Shown in pieces: positions 1-8,463 of a stretch of DNA of 64,000 bases. The notes below the pieces were generated by a model, which was not told the origin of the DNA, did not search any database, and saw nothing but the letters and a program-made list of their open reading frames with translations. The first letter of the stretch is position 1, and each line of letters starts with the position of its first letter. The stretch comes from Verrucomicrobiia bacterium (GTDB lineage: Bacteria > Verrucomicrobiota > Verrucomicrobiia > Limisphaerales > UBA1100). Made by a program: the position numbers and the translations under genes. The DNA is taken from NCBI GenBank assembly GCA_014239365.1, contig JAAZZB010000083.1, forward strand, positions 57,089-121,088, read 5' to 3'.

Positions 1-275
1 GCCAGCGCTTTGTATTTTTCGTGAATTTTGATGCTATGCACAAACAACGATTCATTGATCATCTCCGAAAGAATTTGCTCGAGATCCTGCACCGGCTTGC
101 CATTCGCATCGCGGATCCGCCGATACACATTGCCCCGGCGCAGCTCAATATCCCGTTGCGTGATCACCTTGCCGGCCACCACCGCGCGCACACGATTGAT
201 GGTTGGATTCTCCGCCGCCTGCGCATTAAAATTTAACAACAGGCAAGCAGCCAACAAAAGACGAAAAGCGTTCAT
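1..275 (-). CDS. SurA-like periplasmic chaperone / peptidyl-prolyl isomerase, N-terminal part (runs off left edge)
   Basis: The reverse strand reads MNAFRLLLAACLLLNFNAQA followed by a region with AVVAGKVITQRDIELRR and a helical stretch ending at the window edge. The first 20 residues are a typical Sec signal peptide. The 'V.GKVIT..DIE' pattern is the start of the SurA N-terminal chaperone domain, which helps outer-membrane proteins fold in the periplasm. The parvulin domain would lie outside the window, so isomerase activity cannot be judged. The ORF track omits it because it has no end here. A related SurA/PpiD-type protein is the main alternative. Confidence 0.7.
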   Translation of the reverse strand, partial: MNAFRLLLAACLLLNFNAQAAENPTINRVRAVVAGKVITQRDIELRRGNVYRRIRDANGKPVQDLEQILSEMINESLFVHSIKIHEKYKAL

Positions 276-323
276 ACGGCGGCAACTCTAGCCCCTCGCC
301 CAAACGTGTCAAGAGCGCGCCAT

Positions 324-671
324 TCACAGGTTGCTCCCCGCTGAAACACTGTTGGAAATCCAATCCAAATACCGCGCACTGCCCGCCTCAATCTTCAGCG
401 CCACAAACTCCGGCGTGTCATACGGATGCTCCGCCAACACAAACGCCTCCAACGCCGCCAGCTTTTCCTGCGTGGTTTTCAAGACCATCAACACCTCAGA
501 TTCCTGACACACTTTGCCCTCCCACCAATAATGCGATTCCACCCCCGGCACCAGATTCACACAAGCCGCCAAGCGGTTTTCCAAAACACCCGAAGCCAGT
601 TTGCGCGCCACCCCAATCTCCGGCGCCGTGACGAATATGATGTGATGCATCCGCAAAGCCTCAAATTTCAT
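324..671 (-). CDS. cutA: CutA1 divalent-ion tolerance protein
   Basis: 115 residues, the normal length of CutA1, a small trimeric ferredoxin-fold protein linked to copper/divalent-ion tolerance in Escherichia coli, although its exact role is unsettled. Family signatures are visible: an early beta strand 'IIFVTAPEIGVARKLA', the core 'RLAACVNLVPGVESHYWWEGK', then 'ESEVLMVLKTT' and the late 'HPYDTPEFVAL'. The start is either the first Met or Met8 (MHHIIFV), which fits the family better. It lies downstream of the SurA-like gene in sequence but is transcribed in the same direction with about 50 bases between them, so the two could be co-transcribed. Confidence 0.9.
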   Translation of the reverse strand: MKFEALRMHHIIFVTAPEIGVARKLASGVLENRLAACVNLVPGVESHYWWEGKVCQESEVLMVLKTTQEKLAALEAFVLAEHPYDTPEFVALKIEAGSARYLDWISNSVSAGSNL

Positions 672-775
672 TTCTCAACAATCAAGAAAAAATCAAGTTT
701 GGCCCGGTGATTTTCTTGGACATTGGGCTTTGGAAATTAGACATTGGCCGTGTCCGGAAACAAATCGGAAGCGGT

Positions 776-3439
776 ATGATTTTAGCCAAAACATTTCATC
801 AATCGAACGGGCTGATGGCCGTGATGCTCGCCTTGGGCATCGCCTGCGGCGGGGATGCTCCGCCCGCGGTTAAACCACCGGCCGCCACTGTGGTTCGGTT
901 TGCCGATCTCTCGAAGCAACCCGACGGGCACGTGCTGCACAAAGCAACCGGCGTGCGGTTTACCGGCACGGTTTTGGAACATTGGCCCGGAGGCAAACCG
1001 CGCGTGAGTCTCGCGTTCAAGGATGGATGGCAGGAAGGCCCCGCTCGCGGTTGGCACGAAAACGGCACGCGAGGGCTCGTGGGCGAATGGCGCCGAGGTC
1101 AGCCGATCGGGCTGGTTCGCGAATGGTCCACTGATGGGATGGCGGTGCGAGAGGTGGAGCATCGGGATGGCCGCGTTATCCGCGAAGAAACCCTCCCCAC
1201 TCCCCGCGCGCAAAAGCTGATAACGGAAAAACTCCAGCAGCGCGAGGCACTGGATAAACAGGATTGGCGGGCCGAGATGAAGGCACAGGAATATGAGGCC
1301 ACATTCGTAAACCTTTGGGATCGCTTGCGGCACGGAAATCACGCGTGGGATATTTTTAAACAATTTTCATTTGAATCCATCCGCTTGCGCAAACTCGGCC
1401 CCGCTGAGAAATGTGATTGGGGGATTGAAAAAAAACAGGCGACGCTTCCCGGAGCCACCCTTACCTTCGCGCAATGGAAAGAACACCTCGCCGACTGGAG
1501 CGCAACCCATCGCGTGCTCGAGACGGAATGGCATCAGGAACAATTTAACCCGGACTCCGAAGACAACCCGGACGCGCACTCCCTGTTCAAAATAGTAATT
1601 CACGCCGAAGCCAATGACGCCTCGGAGCGCGTGATCATACGCGCTGCAGTACGGGTGAATTGGTCGGACAAAAAAGATGAAGCCGGCCATTGGCTGCCAA
1701 AGAAACTTGAAGTGACCCAGCTCACCCTCTTACGGCGGCGCGGTGCCATTCCATTCAAGGCCGGGGGTGAACTGCGGGTTCGCCGGGATAACCCCCAGTT
1801 AACCGTGGAGCGTTTCCCAACCACGGTCGATCCCGCGCCCCTGATTGTGCGCGACTTGAATGGCGACGGGTTGCCTGAAATCATCACCACCGGTTCAAAC
1901 CTGATTTACTGGAACCGAGGCGGCTTGAAATTTCGCCCCGAACAATTGATCAACGGAATGTCCGGCCTATTTCCAAACGCAGCGGCCATCGCGGATTTCA
2001 CCGGCGACGGCAAGCCGGATTTTCTCACCATCGGCCCCTCCGGCAAGCCATTGTTGTTTCACGCGAATGCCCGAAACCGCTTCCCCGGCCCACCCACGGT
2101 GGGGCTGCAAAAAAACCAAAACGCCCAGCTCACCGATGCCTCTGCGATGGCCGTGGGCGATGTGGATGGCGATGGCGACCTCGATTGCTTCGTCCCCCAA
2201 TACCTCTTCCCCTATGCCAACGGCCGCACGCCCACACCTTATTACGATTCCCGCGATGGATTGCCCGCCTATTTATTAATCAATGATGGTAAGGGAAACT
2301 TCACCGACGGCACCGACGCCGCCGGGCTTGCCCCCAAACGACACCGCCGAACTTACAGCGCATCGTTCATCGACTTTGATGAAGATGGCGATCTGGATTT
2401 ACTCGTCGTCAGCGATTTCGCCGGGCTCGACCTCTACCTGAATAATGGCCAAGGCAAATTCACCGACATCACCGCGCGCCTTGGCGACTCCCGATATTCA
2501 TTTGGAATGAGCCACGCCCTCAGTGATTTCGATGGCGACGGCCATCTGGATATTTATATGGTCGGCATGGGCTCCACCACCGCACGCCGGTTGGAGCACC
2601 TCGGGCTGGGGCGAAAAGGCTTCGACTCCATTCAAGCCGCCCGAATGAAAATGGGCTACGGCAACCGCCTCCTGCTCGGCGATGGCAAAGGCAACTTCCG
2701 GCAAACACCCGGCAACGATCGCATAGCCCGCACCGGCTGGGCCTGGGGCTGCACGCAATGGGATTTTGATAACGACGGCGACCGCGACCTCTTCATCGCC
2801 AATGGCCATCTCAGCGGGAAATCCGCCAAAGACTACTGCAGCACATTTTGGCGGCACGACATTTATACCCCAAAAATCCCGCAATCCGGCTTCGTGATGA
2901 ACGGCCTGTTCAACGCCTGTAAAACTAATTTAGGCGGAAACGAATCGTGGAACGGCTTCGAACATAACGTCCTCTTCCTAAACGAAGGCAAAGGACGCCA
3001 CACCAACATCGCCTTCCTAATGGGGCTCGCCTCCGAGGCCGATTGCCGCTCTGTCGTCTCCGCCGATTTGGATCTCGATGGTCGCCCCGATTTGTTAGTC
3101 GTGGAAATTGAAAACCAAAGCGGACGCCGCGATGGTCACGTCCGCATATACCACAACCAGTTGAACACAAAAAACAACTGGATCGGCGTGCATTTACAAT
3201 GCGCCCCCGGCACAGCACTCTTTGGCGCAAAAGTCACCCTCCATCACCCGAACACCTCCCAAACCCTACCCGTCATCACCGGCGATTCCTGGAAAGCACA
3301 GCACCCAACCACCCTCCATTTCGGGCTGGGCAAATCAAAAACCATCAACGCCATCGAAGTACGCTGGCCCAACGGAAAAACCACCCGACTGAACACGCCC
3401 GAAATCAACCGCTACCACATTATAAAAGCCGGCCAATGA
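776..3439 (+). CDS. Exported FG-GAP/VCBS-repeat protein with MORN-like N-terminus and ASPIC/UnbV C-terminus
   Basis: The ATG at 776 is preferred over the GTG at 707 because GGAAG lies five bases upstream and a hydrophobic leader ending in 'LALGIAC' follows, possibly a lipoprotein signal although the -3 residue is not ideal. This gives 887 residues. Residues ~35-120 show YwqK/MORN-like repeats ('GTVLEHWPGGKPR', 'GPARGWHENGTRGLVGEW'). Residues ~345-770 carry several Ca-binding FG-GAP/VCBS blades of the type 'DLNGDGLPEI', 'DVDGDGDLDCF', 'DFDEDGDLDLL', 'DFDNDGDRDLF', forming a beta-propeller. The end ('NWIGVHL', 'FGAKVTLHH', 'AIEVRWPNGK') is an ASPIC/UnbV domain as in CRTAC1-like proteins. Such proteins are abundant in Verrucomicrobia and Planctomycetes; the substrate is unknown. 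Confidence 0.85.
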   Translation: MILAKTFHQSNGLMAVMLALGIACGGDAPPAVKPPAATVVRFADLSKQPDGHVLHKATGVRFTGTVLEHWPGGKPRVSLAFKDGWQEGPARGWHENGTRGLVGEWRRGQPIGLVREWSTDGMAVREVEHRDGRVIREETLPTPRAQKLITEKLQQREALDKQDWRAEMKAQEYEATFVNLWDRLRHGNHAWDIFKQFSFESIRLRKLGPAEKCDWGIEKKQATLPGATLTFAQWKEHLADWSATHRVLETEWHQEQFNPDSEDNPDAHSLFKIVIHAEANDASERVIIRAAVRVNWSDKKDEAGHWLPKKLEVTQLTLLRRRGAIPFKAGGELRVRRDNPQLTVERFPTTVDPAPLIVRDLNGDGLPEIITTGSNLIYWNRGGLKFRPEQLINGMSGLFPNAAAIADFTGDGKPDFLTIGPSGKPLLFHANARNRFPGPPTVGLQKNQNAQLTDASAMAVGDVDGDGDLDCFVPQYLFPYANGRTPTPYYDSRDGLPAYLLINDGKGNFTDGTDAAGLAPKRHRRTYSASFIDFDEDGDLDLLVVSDFAGLDLYLNNGQGKFTDITARLGDSRYSFGMSHALSDFDGDGHLDIYMVGMGSTTARRLEHLGLGRKGFDSIQAARMKMGYGNRLLLGDGKGNFRQTPGNDRIARTGWAWGCTQWDFDNDGDRDLFIANGHLSGKSAKDYCSTFWRHDIYTPKIPQSGFVMNGLFNACKTNLGGNESWNGFEHNVLFLNEGKGRHTNIAFLMGLASEADCRSVVSADLDLDGRPDLLVVEIENQSGRRDGHVRIYHNQLNTKNNWIGVHLQCAPGTALFGAKVTLHHPNTSQTLPVITGDSWKAQHPTTLHFGLGKSKTINAIEVRWPNGKTTRLNTPEINRYHIIKAGQ

Positions 3440-3500
3440 ACAATTCTCAATTTCCAACAAAGCCAAACCCACTTGATCATTGAAAATTGAAAATTCCAAA

Positions 3501-3713
3501 ATGACCCGCCCCGAAGCCAGCGAAAAAATTAAGACCCACTGCAAAACCATCGCCCTCGAAATGATGGAACTCAACCCCACCATCGCCTCGCTCGACGACA
3601 CCGAAACCCAGGAAGCCCTCTACGAAGCCAGCTACGCCCTCACCAAGCAATTGGAGATCATCAAGAAAAAGGTCATCCAACTCGAACGCCGCGACGGCTC
3701 CACCGACGTGTAA
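3501..3713 (+). CDS. Small hypothetical protein, possible helical/coiled-coil
   Basis: About 70 residues from the ATG at 3501 (MTRPEASEKIKTH). An upstream ATG at 3480 lies in AT-rich intergenic repeat-like sequence and is less likely. The protein is predicted by eye to be mostly helical, with heptad-like 'LTKQLEIIKKKVIQLE' near the C-terminus and no signal peptide or Cys. Codon use is rich in C at third positions, as in neighbouring genes, which supports real coding. I recognise no family. It sits between the FG-GAP gene and a palindromic repeat. Confidence 0.55.
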   Translation: MTRPEASEKIKTHCKTIALEMMELNPTIASLDDTETQEALYEASYALTKQLEIIKKKVIQLERRDGSTDV

Positions 3714-3715
3714 TC

Positions 3716-3763
3716 GGTAGGGACGCGCTGCGCGCGTCCGGACACGCACAGCGTGTCCCTACC
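3716..3763. repeat. 48-bp palindromic intergenic repeat, two 24-base arms
   Basis: Two abutting arms (3716-3739 and 3740-3763) are reverse complements with three mismatches, starting GGTAGGGAC and ending GTCCCTACC. It lies between the convergent small gene and the deoxyhypusine-synthase-like gene. The outer part of the right arm contains the CTA that is the TAG stop codon of the latter gene. It could fold as a strong hairpin and act as a bidirectional terminator, but there is no clean U-tract. A related GGTAGGGCG palindrome occurs at 11535-11588. Confidence 0.85.
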
Positions 3764-4733
3764 AGCCCAACACGTGCGCGAAAATCAACGGCGCCACAAT
3801 CGTCGCATCACTTTCGATGACGTACTTGGGCGTGTCTACTTCCAGCTTCCCCCACGTGATTTTTTCGTTAGGCACAGCGCCGGAATAGCTGCCGTAGCTG
3901 GTGGTCGAATCACTGATCTGGCAGAAGTACGCCCACTTGCACACGCCTTCGCGCTGCACATCCTGTTCCAACATTGGAACGACGCAAATCGGAAAATCGC
4001 CTGCGATGCCGCCGCCGATTTGGAAAAACCCAAGCGGTGCTTCCGCCGTGGTGGCCTCGTACCAGCGCGCGAGTTCCACCATATATTCGATGCCGCCACG
4101 CACCGCGCGCGGGTCAGTCAGATTTCCCAGAATAATTTCGCTGGCGAACATATTGCCCATCGTGCTGTCTTCCCAGCCGGGCACGAACATCGGTAAATTT
4201 TTTTGCGCCGCCGCCAGCATCCAACTGTCCGCCGGATCAATTTGATAAAATTCCTCCAACTCGCCGCTCAATAAACTTTCAAACAAAAACTCGTGCGGAA
4301 ATTTGCCTTCACCGGCATCGGCTGCCGCGTGCCATCGCGGGCGGATTTTGGATTCCAACCGACGCATCGCTTCTTCCTCGGGGATGCACGTATCGGTCAC
4401 GCGATTGAGTTGGCGGTCGAGCAGCGCCTGTTCGTCCTGCGGGGAAAGATCGCGATAGTGCGGCACGCGCTCATAAAAATCGTGCGCCACGAGGTTATAC
4501 AAATCCTCCTCAAGATTCGCGCCCGTGCAGCAAATGCCGTGCACTTTGTCGCGCCGAATCATCTCCGCCAGCGACAGCCCCAACTCCGCCGTGCTCATTG
4601 CCCCGGCCAACGTGACCAACATTTTGCCGCCGCCATCCAGCAATTGCGCGTAGCCCTCCGCCGCGTCCCCCAGCGTGGCCGCGTTGAAATGGCGGTAGTG
4701 GCGCTGGATGAATTGGCTGATGGGGCCGCTCAT
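3759..4733 (-). CDS. Deoxyhypusine-synthase-like protein (bacterial DHS family)
   Basis: 324 residues with the DHS fold signatures: 'LAGAMSTAELGLSLAEMI' and 'GICCTGANLEEDLYNLV' in the NAD-binding half, 'QIGGGIAGDFPICVVP' in the core, and 'NEKITWGKL' near the end. The last matches the eukaryotic DHS segment that carries the catalytic lysine, here K296. Bacteria lack eIF5A, and several bacterial DHS homologues act instead in polyamine synthesis such as homospermidine formation, so a polyamine product is inferred rather than protein modification. The start overlaps the lysC stop as ATGA, so it is translationally coupled to the threonine/lysine cluster. The stop codon lies in a palindromic repeat. 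Confidence 0.85.
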   Translation of the reverse strand: MSGPISQFIQRHYRHFNAATLGDAAEGYAQLLDGGGKMLVTLAGAMSTAELGLSLAEMIRRDKVHGICCTGANLEEDLYNLVAHDFYERVPHYRDLSPQDEQALLDRQLNRVTDTCIPEEEAMRRLESKIRPRWHAAADAGEGKFPHEFLFESLLSGELEEFYQIDPADSWMLAAAQKNLPMFVPGWEDSTMGNMFASEIILGNLTDPRAVRGGIEYMVELARWYEATTAEAPLGFFQIGGGIAGDFPICVVPMLEQDVQREGVCKWAYFCQISDSTTSYGSYSGAVPNEKITWGKLEVDTPKYVIESDATIVAPLIFAHVLGW

Positions 4734-5959
4734 TTTTCGTCTTCAGGAAAAAATGCCTCGTGCAACACGCGCGTCGCTTCCTCGCCTTGGCCGGCCTCCA
4801 CCACCACCGAGATTTTAATTTCGCTGGTGGAAATCATTCCGATATTGATATTTGCAATGCCGAGCGTTTCGAACACCTTCGCCGCCACACCCGGATGCGT
4901 GCGCATTCCCACGCCCACCACGGAAACTTTTGCAATCGTCTCATCGCCTTCCACGGAAGCGTAGCCGATTTCCTCCTTAAGATCGGCGATCACTTGCCGC
5001 GCGCGCGGGAGGTCCGGCGCATCGGCGGTGAACGAAATATCCGTCGCCGGCGTGGCCGTGCCGTGGCTGACGTTTTGCACAATCATATCCACATTCACCG
5101 ACGCCTCCGCCAGCGCGGTGAACACCCGCGCCGCGTGCCCCGGTTTATCCGGAACCGCCGTCACGGTCATCTTCGCCTGATTACTATCCAGCGACACGCC
5201 GCGCACGACCACCGCTTCCATACTTTCTGTTTCTTCCATCACAATAGTTCCCGGGTTGTTATTGAGGCTCGAGCGCACTTCAAATTTTACATTAAACTTT
5301 TTGGCAAATTCCACTGACCGACTTTGCATCACCTTCGTGCCGAGGCTGGCCAGCTCCATCATTTCGTCATAAGAAATCTCATTCAACTTCCGCGCATTTG
5401 GCACCACGCGTGGGTCCGCCGTGTACACCCCGTCCACGTCCGTATAAATCTGACACAAATCCGCCTTCAACACCGAAGCCAACGCAATCGCCGTCAAATC
5501 CGATCCCCCGCGCCCAAGCGTGGTAATGCGTCCGTCACTCGTCTGCCCCTGAAACCCGGCCACGATCACCACGTTCCCTTTTTCCAGCATCGCGTGCACT
5601 TGCCCCGGCGTGATGTTTTGAATTTTTGCCTTCGAGTGCACGCCATCGGTCACAATGCCCGCTTGAGCACCTGTCAACGAAACTGCCGGCATATCCAGCG
5701 AATGCAAAGCCATCGCCAACAGCGAAATCGTGGTCTGCTCGCCAGTCGCTAACAGCATATCCATCTCGCGATCATTGGGCATTGGATTAATTTCCCGTGC
5801 CATCTTCACAAGATTATCCGTCACTCCGCCCATCGCCGAGACAACCGTCACAACTTTATCACCCCGAAGCCGGAACGTACCAACACGTGCCGCAACGTTT
5901 TTGATCCGCTCAGTATTCTTGACGGAAGAACCGCCATATTTTTGAACAATGAGAGCCAT
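4730..5959 (-). CDS. lysC: Aspartate kinase
   Basis: 409 residues, the usual length of a monofunctional aspartokinase. It phosphorylates aspartate, the first committed step to lysine, threonine and methionine. The N-terminus 'MALIVQKYGGSSVKNTERI' is the amino-acid-kinase substrate loop; 'LGRGGSDLTAIALA' and 'CQIYTDVDGVYTADPRV' follow. The C-terminal ~140 residues hold two ACT domains ('VTAVPDKPGHAARVFTALAE' and 'VSVVGVGMRTHPGVAAKVF'), so feedback control by lysine and/or threonine is expected. It lies two bases downstream of thrC and overlaps the DHS-like gene by four bases. Confidence 0.97.
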   Translation of the reverse strand: MALIVQKYGGSSVKNTERIKNVAARVGTFRLRGDKVVTVVSAMGGVTDNLVKMAREINPMPNDREMDMLLATGEQTTISLLAMALHSLDMPAVSLTGAQAGIVTDGVHSKAKIQNITPGQVHAMLEKGNVVIVAGFQGQTSDGRITTLGRGGSDLTAIALASVLKADLCQIYTDVDGVYTADPRVVPNARKLNEISYDEMMELASLGTKVMQSRSVEFAKKFNVKFEVRSSLNNNPGTIVMEETESMEAVVVRGVSLDSNQAKMTVTAVPDKPGHAARVFTALAEASVNVDMIVQNVSHGTATPATDISFTADAPDLPRARQVIADLKEEIGYASVEGDETIAKVSVVGVGMRTHPGVAAKVFETLGIANINIGMISTSEIKISVVVEAGQGEEATRVLHEAFFPEDEK

Positions 5960-5961
5960 CG

Positions 5962-7044
5962 TTAAAGTCCAATCGCTGCCCGAACAGCATCCAAATTTGG
6001 CTCCACCGTCGTGGCTTCCACCTTCGCATGCTCCACCGCGTTATCGGGATCTTTCAAACCGTGACCGGTCATCGTCGCTACAACAATGCTGCCTTCGGTG
6101 ATTTTGTTTGCGTTTTGGAGTTTGATAATTCCAGCGAGTGCGGCGGCCGAGGCGGGCTCCACGAAGATGCCTTCTTGCGCGGTGATCATTTGATACGCGG
6201 TTAGAATTTCTTCATCAGTTACTTTGTCAATCGCACCGGCGGAAAATTGCAACGCGGCTTTGGCCGGTTGCCAACTGGCGGGTTTGCCGATGCGGATGGC
6301 GCTCGCGATGGTTTCGGGATCGTCGATGAACGCGTCCTCCACAAACGGCGCGGCGCCGGCGGCTTGGAAACCCATCATCCGCGGCAGCGTATCGCTCTCG
6401 CCGGCGTCGGCGTATTCGCGGTAGCCTTTCCAATATGCAGTAATATTTCCGGCATTGCCCACGGGCAGCACGTGCATATCCGGCGCGTCGCCGAGCGCAT
6501 CGCAGATTTCAAACGCCGCCGTCTTTTGGCCTTCGATACGATGGGGGTTGATGCTGTTCACCACTTCCACCGCGCCATCGGCGCACAACTCGCGCACGAT
6601 CGTCAGCGCGTCATCGAAATTGCCGGGCATTTGCAGCGTGGTCGCGCCGTACATTAACGCTTGGGCAAGCTTGCCGCGGGCGATTTTGCCTTCGGGGATG
6701 AGCACCACGCATTTCATTTTCGCGCGCGCGGCATACGCGGCGGCGCTGGCGCTGGTGTTGCCGGTGCTGGCGCAGGCGATCACTTGCACGCCGCGCGCTT
6801 TGGCTTTGGTGACGGCCATCGTCATCCCGCGATCTTTGAAGGACGCCGTGGGATTGAGCCCTTCGTATTTGAGATATAAATCAAACGCACCGCCGATGGC
6901 CTCCACAAAATTCGGCACGCGAATGAGCGGCGTGTTACCTTCGTGCAAACTGACGATCGGCGTTTCCGGCCCCACGGCAAGGTGCTCGCGATAGCCTTGA
7001 ATGATGCCGCGCCAACCGGCAGCGTTTTTGTGTTCACTGCTCAT
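5962..7044 (-). CDS. thrC: Threonine synthase
   Basis: 360 residues of the PLP fold-type II family; converts O-phosphohomoserine to threonine. The PLP-binding lysine is K70 in '[11 protein letters not shown]'. '[18 protein letters not shown]' binds the PLP phosphate region and '[17 protein letters not shown]' the glycine-rich loop. Length matches the compact bacterial form. The ATG follows directly on the TAA of hom (TAAATG), so the two are almost certainly one transcript. No homoserine kinase (thrB) is in the window, so the substrate must be made by an enzyme encoded elsewhere. Confidence 0.96.
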   Translation of the reverse strand: MSSEHKNAAGWRGIIQGYREHLAVGPETPIVSLHEGNTPLIRVPNFVEAIGGAFDLYLKYEGLNPTASFKDRGMTMAVTKAKARGVQVIACASTGNTSASAAAYAARAKMKCVVLIPEGKIARGKLAQALMYGATTLQMPGNFDDALTIVRELCADGAVEVVNSINPHRIEGQKTAAFEICDALGDAPDMHVLPVGNAGNITAYWKGYREYADAGESDTLPRMMGFQAAGAAPFVEDAFIDDPETIASAIRIGKPASWQPAKAALQFSAGAIDKVTDEEILTAYQMITAQEGIFVEPASAAALAGIIKLQNANKITEGSIVVATMTGHGLKDPDNAVEHAKVEATTVEPNLDAVRAAIGL

Positions 7045-8343
7045 TTAATCAAAATTTTCCACGCGAATCATCGTGGGTTTTTTCACCGCCGAAAGTTTGC
7101 GAATTGCTTTAAGCGCTTTCGCCATCGCCGCCTCGGGCGCGGCGTGCAGCATCAGCGCGAGCAAAACATTTTTGCCTTCCTGCCCTTCCGGTTGCAGCAC
7201 GGACGCGATGCTGATTTTGGCTTTGGCTAAAGTGGATGCCACTTGATTGAGCACGCCCGGCCGATCCAACACATTGAGCCGCAAATAATAACTGTTCACC
7301 ACATCATCAATCGCGCCGATCTCACCATTGGCTTCGTGCGGCGTAAAAGCCCGCACGCGCTCAGGCGAATCGTGCTTCAAATCCAACGCAGCATCCGCGA
7401 TGTCGCCCAACACCGCGCTGGCCGTGGCGTCTTGCCCCGCGCCTTGGCCGTAATATAAAGTGTCGCCGAGCACATCGCCTTTCAAATAAATCGCATTGTA
7501 AACACCGCCCACGCTGGCGAGCACGTGATTTTTTGGGACGAGCGCGGGATACATCGTCACCTGCACCGGCGCATTCTTGGCGGCTTTCACCGTGCCAAGC
7601 AGTTTGATGCGGTAACCCAATTGATCGGCAAACGCCAAATCCTGCGGCGTCACGTGGCGGATGCCTTCGGTGTACACGCGCTTGGGCTTCACCCAAAACC
7701 CGTGCGCGAGTGAAGCGAGAATGCCAACTTTGTGCGCGGCATCGTGGCCGTCCACATCCATTGAAGGCTCCGCCTCGGCGAAGCCTTGCGCCTGCGCATC
7801 GGCCACCGCTTCGTCGAAGCCCATTCCGTTCTCCTGCATTTGCGTGAGGATAAAATTGCACGTGCCGTTGAGGATGCCGTAAAGCTCGGTAACGCGATTG
7901 CCGATGAGCCCTTCGCGAAGCAGTTTAATAATCGGAATCCCGCCCGCCACGCTCGCTTCGTAATACAAATTCGCGCCGCTCTTCTCCGAAGCCGCAAAAA
8001 GTTTTTCGCCGTGGAAGGCCAGCAACGCTTTGTTCGCCGTCACCACCGGCTTGCCCGCGCGCAAGGCTGCGAGCACTACGTCCTTGGCCGTCGTCGTGCC
8101 GCCCATCAATTCCACCACCAAATCGATTTTGGGATCCTCAACAATCTCGCGCCAATCGGTCGTTAACAAATCCGTCGGCAACTTCACCGCGCGCTTTTTG
8201 CGAGGGCTGCGCACCGCGATTCGCGCCACGCGCAAGCGCACGCCAAGGCGGCTCGCCATCAGCGCGCCATTACGCCGCAACGCCTGCACCACGCCGCCAC
8301 CCACCGTGCCGCCGCCGATTATGCCTATATTTACCGTTCGCAT
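7045..8343 (-). CDS. hom: Homoserine dehydrogenase
   Basis: Reduces aspartate semialdehyde to homoserine. The ATG at 8343 (MRTVNIGIIGGGTVGGGVV) puts the Rossmann nucleotide-binding glycines right at the N-terminus and gives 432 residues. The longer ORF start at 8397 adds a non-conserved basic stretch. GGAGGG lies 14 bases upstream and TGGAA closer in. The catalytic region includes 'KPVVTANKALLA', 'YYEASVAGGIPII' and 'GILNGTCNFILTQM'. The C-terminus has an ACT domain ('YYLRLNVLDRPGVLNQVAST') for threonine feedback. First gene of the hom-thrC-lysC-DHS cluster; divergent from the symporter gene at 8464. Confidence 0.96.
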   Translation of the reverse strand: MRTVNIGIIGGGTVGGGVVQALRRNGALMASRLGVRLRVARIAVRSPRKKRAVKLPTDLLTTDWREIVEDPKIDLVVELMGGTTTAKDVVLAALRAGKPVVTANKALLAFHGEKLFAASEKSGANLYYEASVAGGIPIIKLLREGLIGNRVTELYGILNGTCNFILTQMQENGMGFDEAVADAQAQGFAEAEPSMDVDGHDAAHKVGILASLAHGFWVKPKRVYTEGIRHVTPQDLAFADQLGYRIKLLGTVKAAKNAPVQVTMYPALVPKNHVLASVGGVYNAIYLKGDVLGDTLYYGQGAGQDATASAVLGDIADAALDLKHDSPERVRAFTPHEANGEIGAIDDVVNSYYLRLNVLDRPGVLNQVASTLAKAKISIASVLQPEGQEGKNVLLALMLHAAPEAAMAKALKAIRKLSAVKKPTMIRVENFD

Positions 8344-8463
8344 CTTGTTTCCAGATTCCCTCCTCATTCTCTTAAGGGCGCGGGAGAATGCCCGCAAATG
8401 GATTATTACTCAAGATTTTTGCCCTTTTGCTGAGGCACCCCCGCCCGTAGACTCAGCAGCGAA

